Assembly: GCA_902513935.1 (NCBI GenBank)
Contig: CABXOR010000038.1
Coordinates: forward strand, 1-19,308
DNA: 19,308 nt
Reading direction: 5' to 3'
Source: an uncultured SAR324 cluster bacterium
GTDB lineage: Bacteria; SAR324; NAC60-12
In this document: positions 13,321 through 19,308 of the stretch, one piece after another
Layout of the letters: each line of letters starts with the position of its first letter
How positions within the stretch are numbered: the stretch's first letter is position 1
Translations under genes and position numbers: made by a program
Notes under the pieces: generated by a model
Told to the model about the DNA's origin: nothing
Seen by the model: the letters and a program-made list of their open reading frames with translations, nothing else
The model's database searches: none

Positions 13321-15567
13321 ATGTTCACAAAAGATTTAGAAATGTGCCTGATGGCAGCTCAAAGTGAAGCTATTGACCGGCGACATGAATATTTGTGTGT
13401 TGAACACATACTCTTTGCTTTGCTGCACAATGATGCGGGACTTAATGTTATTCGAAGTTGTGGAGGAGACACAACCCTCATCAAGCAGGATTTGGAGGAC
13501 TTCTTTTCTCAGCAGGAAGAATTTGATGGAAACAGGCTGCCGCGGCAGACACGTGCCGTTCAGCGTGTGTTGCATTTAGCAATCATGCATGTCAACAGTT
13601 CCGGAAAAGCTTCTGCTGATGTCGGGGATGTACTGGTTGCAATTCACCGTGAATCTCAGTCTTATGCGTCTTATTTTTTACAGAAACAGGATATCACCCG
13701 TCTGGATTTGCTGAATTATATTTCACACGGCATTGCCAAAGTGCTGGTGGAAGAAGATGAGGGAGAAGGACCTGAATATGAAGGATTGGAAGATGAGGAG
13801 GAAGAAGGTGAACAGACACGTCCCGAACAGAATCCACTGAACCTTTACACCCAAAATTTGACTTTGCAGGCAGCAGAAAACCGGATTGATCCTCTGATTG
13901 GACGCGAAAATGAGATCAACCGAACTCTCCAGATTTTGTGCAGACGTCGCAAAAATAACCCAATTTATGTGGGAGATCCTGGAGTTGGAAAAACCGCTGT
14001 TGCCGAAGGACTTGCCCTGCAGATTTTCAAAGGTGACATACCGGAAATACTGAAAGGGACAGAAGTATTTGCTCTCGATATTGGCGCTTTACTGGCAGGA
14101 ACCAAGTTTCGTGGAGATTTTGAACAACGTATAAAAGCTGTTCTGAAAGCACTTGAAAAGCGTTCGGGTTCGATTTTATTCATAGATGAAATTCACACAA
14201 TTATTGGAGCAGGAGCAACCAGCGGGGGATCTATGGATGTTTCAAATCTGCTGAAACCTGCTTTGGCAAAAGGAGAAATCCGTTGTATCGGTTCCACGAC
14301 TTATGAAGAATTCAAAAAGATTTTTGAAAAGGACCGTGCGCTTGCACGCCGCTTCCAGAAGATTGACATCACAGAACCTACACTGGCGGAAACAATTAAG
14401 ATTCTCAAAGGTTTGAAGTCACGATATGAAAAACATCATGAGTTGCGTTACACAGTCGGTTCCATAAAAACTGCTGCAGAGCTTGCTGAAAAATATATTA
14501 ACGAGCGCTATTTGCCGGACAAGGCAATTGATGTGATTGATGAGGCTGGCTCGATGGTACGGTTGCGTTCCGGAACAAAACGCAAAACAGTTGCTGTACA
14601 GGATATAGAAAAGGTGGTTGCAGGAATGGCGCGTGTTCCTGTGGAACGGATGAATTCTACTGATAAGGATAAAATGCGGGAACTGAAAAAAGAATTGCAG
14701 ATGCAGGTTTTTGGTCAGGATGAAGCAATAGGAACTTTAGTACAGGCCATCAAGCGCTCCCGTGCAGGACTACATCATCCGGATCATCCAATAGGCTCTT
14801 TTCTGTTCACCGGACCTACCGGTGTAGGAAAAACAGAACTGGCAAAGCAACTGGCCTTTATCATGGGAATTAATTTTGAACGCTTTGACATGAGTGAATA
14901 CATGGAAAAGCATACAGTTTCTCGCCTGATCGGCGCGCCTCCCGGATATGTCGGGTTTGATCAGGGTGGTATGCTGACGGATGCTGTTCGCAAAAATCCG
15001 CATTGTGTGGTCCTACTGGATGAAATCGAAAAAGCGCATCCGGATATTTTCAATATTCTTCTGCAGGTTATGGATCATGCAACCCTGACTGACAACAATG
15101 GTCGTGAAGCGGATTTCCGCAACGTTGTGCTGGTTATGACTTCAAATGTGGGGGCCAAGGAAATGGGTTCGACCACCATTGGATTTGGCGGAAGTACCCC
15201 CAAAAGGCCTTCCAAAAAAGCTATTGAAAAAATGTTTAGTCCGGAGTTTCGCAACCGTCTGGACAACATCATTACATTTGCAGGTCTTCCTGAAGAGGTT
15301 GTTTTGATGGTCGTAGAAAAAATGCTGGTGGAGTTGGAAGTCAAACTTCAGCACCAAAAAGTAATTATCAATGTAACGGATGCAGCAAAAAGCTGGTTAG
15401 CCAAAACAGGTTATGATCCAATATTCGGTGCACGTCCGATGGGACGCACGATTCAGCGTGAAATTGAAACCGTACTTGCAGATGAGGTTTTGTTTGGAAA
15501 GCTGGAAAATGGAGGAGAAGTCAGCATTGGTCTGAAAAAAGACCAATTGAAGTTTAAGTATTCCTGA
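13321..15567 (+). CDS. clpA: ATP-dependent Clp protease ATP-binding subunit ClpA
   Basis: ClpA is the hexameric AAA+ unfoldase that feeds ClpP. The 748-residue protein (E. coli 758) has the Clp N domain at 1-140 (two repeats, the ClpS docking site), then a very acidic linker (143-168, with a run of EDEEEEGE). The first AAA+ module has Walker A GDPGVGKT (218-225) and Walker B ILFIDE (285-290). The second has Walker A GPTGVGKT (498-505) and Walker B VVLLDE (563-568). IGF at 620-622 is the ClpP-binding loop, followed by FSPEFRNRLD. A C-terminal D2-small domain follows with YDPIFGARPMGRTIQ (698-712). There is no ClpB-type coiled-coil middle domain, which confirms ClpA. No clpP is in the window. 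It sits between clpS and rsmE with 9-bp gaps on both sides. Confidence 0.98.
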   Translation: MFTKDLEMCLMAAQSEAIDRRHEYLCVEHILFALLHNDAGLNVIRSCGGDTTLIKQDLEDFFSQQEEFDGNRLPRQTRAVQRVLHLAIMHVNSSGKASADVGDVLVAIHRESQSYASYFLQKQDITRLDLLNYISHGIAKVLVEEDEGEGPEYEGLEDEEEEGEQTRPEQNPLNLYTQNLTLQAAENRIDPLIGRENEINRTLQILCRRRKNNPIYVGDPGVGKTAVAEGLALQIFKGDIPEILKGTEVFALDIGALLAGTKFRGDFEQRIKAVLKALEKRSGSILFIDEIHTIIGAGATSGGSMDVSNLLKPALAKGEIRCIGSTTYEEFKKIFEKDRALARRFQKIDITEPTLAETIKILKGLKSRYEKHHELRYTVGSIKTAAELAEKYINERYLPDKAIDVIDEAGSMVRLRSGTKRKTVAVQDIEKVVAGMARVPVERMNSTDKDKMRELKKELQMQVFGQDEAIGTLVQAIKRSRAGLHHPDHPIGSFLFTGPTGVGKTELAKQLAFIMGINFERFDMSEYMEKHTVSRLIGAPPGYVGFDQGGMLTDAVRKNPHCVVLLDEIEKAHPDIFNILLQVMDHATLTDNNGREADFRNVVLVMTSNVGAKEMGSTTIGFGGSTPKRPSKKAIEKMFSPEFRNRLDNIITFAGLPEEVVLMVVEKMLVELEVKLQHQKVIINVTDAAKSWLAKTGYDPIFGARPMGRTIQREIETVLADEVLFGKLENGGEVSIGLKKDQLKFKYS

Positions 15568-15576
15568 TCAGGAAAA

Positions 15577-16353
15577 ATGTCGTATTTTATTTTTGACGGA
15601 GTGCTTGAATGCGGCAGGCAATATGAACTTAAGGGTGAAGAAGCAGGGCATATTCTGAAATCACGTCGTCTGCGTGTCGGGGATTATTTTCTCATTCAGG
15701 ACGAACAGGGCTGTCGTTTTGAAGTAGTTTTGCAAAATCTTTCCCGGAATTCTCTCAAGTTTGTTCCGGAAAAAACGGTTGCAGTTCCGCCTAAGTCACC
15801 TCTTCGGTTGGAAATTATGCAGGCTTTGCTCAAAGAAAAGGCATTGGATTTTATTCTGCAAAAAACGACTGAACTTGGTGTTCATCGTTTGGATTTTTTT
15901 GGCGGCGTTCATTCTTCAAAAGTATTCCGTACTTCACAGGCTGAGCGTCAAATGGTACGCTGGAAGCGTATTGCCTTGGAGGCTTCCAAACAGTGCGGAC
16001 GGCAATTCCCTCCCGAAATATATTGGCATTTGAATCTGGAGACAGCTTTGTCTGCACTTTCTGAATGTCCAAATTCATGGGTACTTTCCCCAGGATTGGC
16101 TGATTCTGTTTGCTGGAATAATAGCACCGGTGCAGACCGAGCAAAACCAAAGGAGCACCAACGGGTGTTGGTTGGTCCGGAAGGAGGATTTCATCCTGAG
16201 GAAATTAATTTTGCGCTCCGTTCCGGAATGTGTCCGGTAGATCTTGGCCCAAGGATTCTCAGAACGGAAACTGCCGCAGTGTCTGCTGTGGCGATTCTGC
16301 AGTTTTTGTGGGGAGACCTTTCACAAAATAAATTGGGTTTGCTGAAAAAGTAA
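15577..16353 (+). CDS. rsmE: 16S rRNA (uracil-1498-N3)-methyltransferase RsmE
   Basis: RsmE methylates U1498 in the decoding region of 16S rRNA using S-adenosylmethionine. The 258-residue protein has an N-terminal PUA-like domain (1-70, with EAGHILKSRRLRVGD) and a SPOUT domain. The SPOUT domain contains QALLKEKALDFILQKTTELG (82-101), RWKRIALEASKQCGR (128-142), VGPEGGF (199-205) and the knot motif LGPRILRTETA (223-233). Length is slightly above the usual 240-250. The ATG at 15577 follows AGGAAAA directly, with a clear Shine-Dalgarno in the GATCAGGAAAA that also spans the clpA stop region. Spacing to clpA is 9 bp, so it is in the same transcript. Function is well supported by motifs; linkage to clpA is probably only for co-expression. 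Confidence 0.96.
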   Translation: MSYFIFDGVLECGRQYELKGEEAGHILKSRRLRVGDYFLIQDEQGCRFEVVLQNLSRNSLKFVPEKTVAVPPKSPLRLEIMQALLKEKALDFILQKTTELGVHRLDFFGGVHSSKVFRTSQAERQMVRWKRIALEASKQCGRQFPPEIYWHLNLETALSALSECPNSWVLSPGLADSVCWNNSTGADRAKPKEHQRVLVGPEGGFHPEEINFALRSGMCPVDLGPRILRTETAAVSAVAILQFLWGDLSQNKLGLLKK

Positions 16354-16373
16354 TTTATTTGTCATGACTTGTT

Positions 16374-16436
16374 CCGGGAACCAGATGTAGGCTAAGGTTG
16401 AGAACAAGATTTTCTGTTAGCCCCCTGGATTCCGGG
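16374..16436. repeat. Imperfect inverted repeat in the rsmE-dsbA gap
   Basis: CCGGGAACCAG (16374-16384) and CTGGATTCCGGG (16425-16436) are inverted with one indel. GTCATG just before the left arm resembles the start of the other palindromic repeats in the window. It may be a decayed interspersed repeat, or form a weak hairpin in the transcript. The surrounding 149-bp gap contains no other recognisable feature apart from the dsbA ribosome binding site. Confidence 0.35.
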
Positions 16437-16502
16437 TTTGCGCTGCGTATCACCAGGAAGTCAAAGAGGAATCATCATCAACAAAAAAGTTGGAGTAAAG
16501 AA

Positions 16503-17111
16503 ATGCATAAAGTAGTATTAATAATCTTTGGGTTGATTCTGGCGGGTTCTGTTTTGGCCAAAGAATCCATCCAGGGGCATTATGATGTAGTTGGGAATGT
16601 GCCTGCTGCACATAGTCTTAAAAAAGTTGTATATGAGGAGTTTATGAATTTCGGCTGCCCTCACTGCAATAATCTTCACAAAGCCTCGAGAAACTTCCGC
16701 GAAAAATTTTCTGACAAAGTCGAATTTATTGACATTCCGATTGTCTTCCGTGGACAAGATGATTTTCCCTTGCGACTCTATTATGTGGCAAGAAAAATTG
16801 GTAAAGCTGATTTGATCAAGGATGAACTTTTCAAGGCAAGTTTCAAGCATGGAGTAAATGTGTTTGATCCCGGAATTATAAATTATCTGGCACGTTCGCT
16901 TGGAATGCACAAAGAGTTTCAAAAAGAAAAAGATCAAAAGTGGGTTAACCAGTTGATCAAGGACGGAGAACGAAAAGCAGCCCTTTATGGTGTGTCCGGC
17001 ACACCAACAGTGGTCATTCAATATGCGCTGAAAATGGACATTGGACCATATGGAACAATTGCAGATTTTGTAAAAAAAGTTCCTGAAACAATTGCAGATT
17101 TGATGCAGTAA
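16503..17111 (+). CDS. DsbA-like periplasmic thiol:disulfide oxidoreductase
   Basis: A 202-residue thioredoxin-fold protein predicted to be exported and to act on cysteines in the periplasm. I start it at the ATG at 16503 because GGAG (16492-16495) precedes it by seven bases and because this gives a proper signal peptide: MHKVV, a hydrophobic core and VLA just before K20. A longer frame from 16398 would put 35 odd residues in front. The active site is C52-P-H-C55 (FMNFGCPHCNNLH), the DsbA dipeptide PH, and the cis-proline is P168 in SGTPTVVIQ. The helical insert (about 90-160) is present. No DsbB partner is nearby. The next gene, uvrC, begins 5 bp after the stop, so the two share a transcript. 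The reaction (oxidation rather than isomerisation) is inferred from the CPHC motif. Confidence 0.9.
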   Translation: MHKVVLIIFGLILAGSVLAKESIQGHYDVVGNVPAAHSLKKVVYEEFMNFGCPHCNNLHKASRNFREKFSDKVEFIDIPIVFRGQDDFPLRLYYVARKIGKADLIKDELFKASFKHGVNVFDPGIINYLARSLGMHKEFQKEKDQKWVNQLIKDGERKAALYGVSGTPTVVIQYALKMDIGPYGTIADFVKKVPETIADLMQ

Positions 17112-17116
17112 TCAAA

Positions 17117-19009
17117 ATGAACAAAGAAACCCGCCATGCTGTAAAAGGTGGCGGAGGCATTTCTTCCGCACGGGATAAACTCTCCGACCTGCCGAACCTT
17201 CCCGGAGTTTATCTTTTCAAGGATGATCAGCAAAGCATCCTCTACATCGGCAAATCCAAATCCATCCGCAACCGCGTCCGTTCCTATTTTAACAACTCTG
17301 CCAAACACAATTTACGGATCCAGCTCATGGTCTCCCGTATCCATGATTTTTCCCTGATTGTTACAGACACTGAAGCAGAAGCGCTAATTCTGGAAGAACA
17401 GTTGATCAAAAGACACCATCCCCGTTACAACGTGGCTCTCAAGGATGGAAAATCGTATCCGTACTGCAAACTGACTGTTGGAGAAATGTATCCGCGCCTT
17501 ATGCTGGTGCGTGAAAATATTGATGTAAAATCAGAATATTATGGGCCATATCCTTCTGTGAAAGATGCCCGCCAAGTGTTGAAAGCAGTCATGACATATT
17601 TCCCGTTGCGTACCAGCAAAATGCTGCTTGACGGGAAAAAAACATACCGTCCCTGTCTCAATTTTCAAATGAAGCGCTGCCTTGCTCCATGTCGGGGTGT
17701 TGTTTCTGTGGAAGAGTATGGAAAAGTGGTGCGCCAGGTTCGATTGTTTTTAAAAGGTCGTGATAAGGAACTCCTGAGGGAACTGGAACAGCGGATGGAG
17801 CAATCGTCCAAAAAACTTGAGTACGAAAAATCAGCTCAGTACCGTGATCAGATTCGAGCCATGAGCCGGATTTTCGAGAGACAAATGGTACTTGATGTCA
17901 AGGGCAAGGATCAGGATGTGTTTAATCTTTTCCGTGAAGCTGACTCAACCGGAGTCCAGGTTTTGTTCATTCGCAACGGCAGACTGCTGGGGACAGATTT
18001 TTTCTTTTTTGAGGACAGCAGCGAAGCATCCTCAGATAATTTACTGGGACAGGCACTGCATAGAATTTATATGCCGGAAGGTTCAATTGTTCCCCGTGAA
18101 ATATTATTGCCCTTTGAGTATACAGATAGGAAACTGCTTGAAGATGCACTCAATAAAAAATCTAAACAGCGCGTTTACGTTGTTTGTCCTCAGAAAGGAC
18201 GGAAAAAAGAACTTGTTACAATGGCATACAACAATGCAAAAGTTAATTTATCAGAGGCGCACAGACGTTATACAAAAAACACTAATATTTTGAAGCATGT
18301 TAAGTACGAATTAAGATTGAAACGGCTTCCGAAAGTAGTGGAAGCCTTTGATATTTCGCATCTTTCTGGAACAATGACAGTTGCTTCAATGGTCTGCTGG
18401 AAGAATAACTCTGCTTCAAATAAAGATTACCGGAAATACAAAATCAAGAACATTTCTGGTCCGGATGATTTTGCGAGTATGAAAGAAGTTCTCACGCGTC
18501 GTTACAAACGTGCTCTGGCAGAAGGGGGGAAACTTCCGGACTTGATTCTAATTGACGGTGGAAAAGGACAAATCAATATTGCTGAAAAAGTTTTGGCAGA
18601 ATTTGGTATATTACGGAAAGTCGACTTGATAGGACTGGCAAAAGGCCGATCCGCCAGGAAGATGGGACGCAGCCGGGGCCAAAATGTTGATTATGAATAT
18701 GTGGTGAAACCAAAGCAGAAAAACGAAATCCGCATGCGCCGCAACTCAGATGTGCTTTATTTTTTGCAGAACATCCGAGATGAATCGCACCGTTTTGCCA
18801 TTGAATTTCAGCGCAAACTCAAACGAAAAGACACACTGCATTCGCGAATTGATGATCTCCAGGGAATCGGACCAAAGCGTCGGCGACTTTTGCTGAAGCA
18901 CTTCGGCAGTTTAACTGGTTTAAGGCAGGCGTCTTTAGACGAAATAATGCAGGTGCCGGGGATTCCGCAAAACCTAGCTCAGGAAATACAGGATTTTCTG
19001 CAAAGCTGA
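17117..19009 (+). CDS. uvrC: UvrABC system protein C (excinuclease subunit)
   Basis: UvrC makes both incisions around bulky DNA lesions in nucleotide excision repair. The 630-residue protein (E. coli 610) contains a GIY-YIG nuclease domain near the N-terminus (LPGVYLFKDD..., ILYIGKSKSIRNRVRSYF, 28-58) for the 3' cut. A cysteine-rich segment follows (C180, C188, C192), then the UVR domain that binds UvrB (about 215-250). The RNase H-like domain for the 5' cut has D412 in FDISHLSG, D480 in LILIDGGKGQ and H558 in ESHRFA. Two helix-hairpin-helix motifs close the protein (580-628, LQGIGPKRRR and VPGIPQNLAQEI). The cluster position equivalent to E. coli C154 is Ser167. The first 25 residues are glycine-rich and poorly conserved. 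ATG at 17117, without a strong ribosome binding site, 5 bp after the dsbA-like gene. Confidence 0.98.
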   Translation: MNKETRHAVKGGGGISSARDKLSDLPNLPGVYLFKDDQQSILYIGKSKSIRNRVRSYFNNSAKHNLRIQLMVSRIHDFSLIVTDTEAEALILEEQLIKRHHPRYNVALKDGKSYPYCKLTVGEMYPRLMLVRENIDVKSEYYGPYPSVKDARQVLKAVMTYFPLRTSKMLLDGKKTYRPCLNFQMKRCLAPCRGVVSVEEYGKVVRQVRLFLKGRDKELLRELEQRMEQSSKKLEYEKSAQYRDQIRAMSRIFERQMVLDVKGKDQDVFNLFREADSTGVQVLFIRNGRLLGTDFFFFEDSSEASSDNLLGQALHRIYMPEGSIVPREILLPFEYTDRKLLEDALNKKSKQRVYVVCPQKGRKKELVTMAYNNAKVNLSEAHRRYTKNTNILKHVKYELRLKRLPKVVEAFDISHLSGTMTVASMVCWKNNSASNKDYRKYKIKNISGPDDFASMKEVLTRRYKRALAEGGKLPDLILIDGGKGQINIAEKVLAEFGILRKVDLIGLAKGRSARKMGRSRGQNVDYEYVVKPKQKNEIRMRRNSDVLYFLQNIRDESHRFAIEFQRKLKRKDTLHSRIDDLQGIGPKRRRLLLKHFGSLTGLRQASLDEIMQVPGIPQNLAQEIQDFLQS

Positions 19010-19060
19010 ATTTCTTTACTTTAGAGAAGTCGATACTTTATTGAAAACCGCAAAATAATA

Positions 19061-19089
19061 TTGACAAAATATACTATCAATCATAAAAT
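19061..19089 (+). promoter_or_regulatory. Consensus sigma70 promoter for tRNA-Glu
   Basis: TTGACA (19061-19066) matches the -35 consensus perfectly. TAAAAT (19084-19089) lies 17 bp further, and transcription would begin a few bases before the tRNA at 19102. This is the best-matching promoter in the window. Confidence 0.8.
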
Positions 19090-19101
19090 ATGGGGTTACT
19101 A

Positions 19102-19177
19102 GTCCCCATCGTCTAGCGGCCTAGGACTCCGCCCTTTCACGGCGGCAACAGGGGTTCGACTCCCCTTGGGGACGCCA
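19102..19177 (+). tRNA. tRNA-Glu (anticodon UUC)
   Basis: A 76-nt tRNA gene with the 3' CCA encoded. The acceptor stem GTCCCCA/TGGGGAC pairs perfectly. The anticodon stem CCGCC/GGCGG holds the loop CTTTCAC, with anticodon TTC at 19136-19138. The T arm contains GGTTCGACTCC. The overall sequence is very close to E. coli tRNA-Glu. Confidence 0.97.
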
Positions 19178-19295
19178 ACTATCAGGGCGTTATCACTCTG
19201 CCTTCCGGTGACAAGACGCACCTAAAAATTTGAATTAAATCAGCTCGTTTAAATCCTTAAAAAGATTTCTACTCATCCTGCTTTTTCCAACTTCT

Positions 19296-19308
19296 GGGGA
19301 CGTAGCTC
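19296..19308 (+). tRNA. Probable start of a second tRNA, cut by the window edge
   Basis: The window ends in GGGGACGTAGCTC, which matches the first 13 bases of many tRNAs: a G-rich acceptor strand, then TA at positions 8-9 and GCTC opening the D stem. It lies 118 bp after tRNA-Glu. The amino acid cannot be told. Between the two I see no promoter or clear terminator. Confidence 0.5.

Noticed and set aside
16398..16502. N-terminal extension of the DsbA-like frame
   Set aside because: The ATG at 16503 has a good Shine-Dalgarno and a signal peptide directly after it; the upstream 35 codons overlap an inverted repeat and look non-coding.
19181..19222. Stem-like GCGTTATCAC / GTGACAAGACGC after tRNA-Glu as a terminator
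   Set aside because: The pairing needs a mismatch and a bulge and is not followed by a T-run.

Overview
The window is about 19.3 kb of ordinary bacterial housekeeping chromosome with moderate-to-low G+C content. It holds 18 protein genes that look intact or run off the edge, one tRNA-Glu, the probable start of a second tRNA, and one clear gene remnant. A periplasmic DsbA-like protein, an M23 peptidase paired with a bactofilin, a type II secretion/type IV pilus ATPase remnant and a ClpA/ClpS pair all point to a Gram-negative, probably proteobacterial, organism. The ClpS, MoaB and UvrC sequences have a deltaproteobacterial flavour to me. A SAR324/Lambdaproteobacteria or marine deltaproteobacterial origin is only a guess. 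I see no integrase, transposase, CRISPR array or phage gene.

Layout. 1-877 (minus): ribosomal protein S2 (rpsB), running off the left edge, with a promoter and a long leader. 1088-1582 (plus): RimI-like acetyltransferase, divergent from rpsB. 1792-2916 (plus): DUF1611/DgcN-like P-loop protein, convergent with moaB (2986-3504, minus). 3769-5388 (plus): endonuclease III (nth) and an AEC-type transporter, convergent with thiamin pyrophosphokinase (5398-6075, minus). 6087-6521 (plus): 4HBT thioesterase, head-to-head with the kinase. 6527-8788 (minus): a cell-envelope operon of M23 peptidase, bactofilin and FtsB/DivIC-like protein, with a good sigma70-type promoter. 8857-9306: about 450 bp with no convincing gene. 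9307-9624 (minus): GspE/PilB C-terminal remnant. 9625-10308: Nudix CoA pyrophosphatase. 10498-10932: HEPN-like small protein. 11145-11816: pyrE (all minus). 11907-12863 (plus): serine acetyltransferase. 13003-19009 (plus): clpS, clpA, rsmE, a dsbA-like gene and uvrC, mostly with gaps below 10 bp. 19102-19177: tRNA-Glu(UUC), with its own consensus promoter.

How the genes work together. Two groups look functionally coherent. ClpS-ClpA is the adaptor/unfoldase pair of the N-degron proteolysis route. The M23-bactofilin-FtsB-like cluster links a cytoskeletal polymer, a peptidoglycan hydrolase and a division-type membrane protein. The rest are scattered core functions: translation, DNA repair, nucleotide, cysteine, thiamin and molybdenum cofactor metabolism.

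I did not find a convincing undescribed multi-gene system. The points most worth a second look are the GspE remnant fused in register behind the Nudix stop codon, the orphan DgcN-like gene, the envelope operon with an N-terminally extended FtsB-like protein, the head-to-head thiN/thioesterase starts, the missing Fe-S cysteine of UvrC, and a small interspersed palindromic repeat family.
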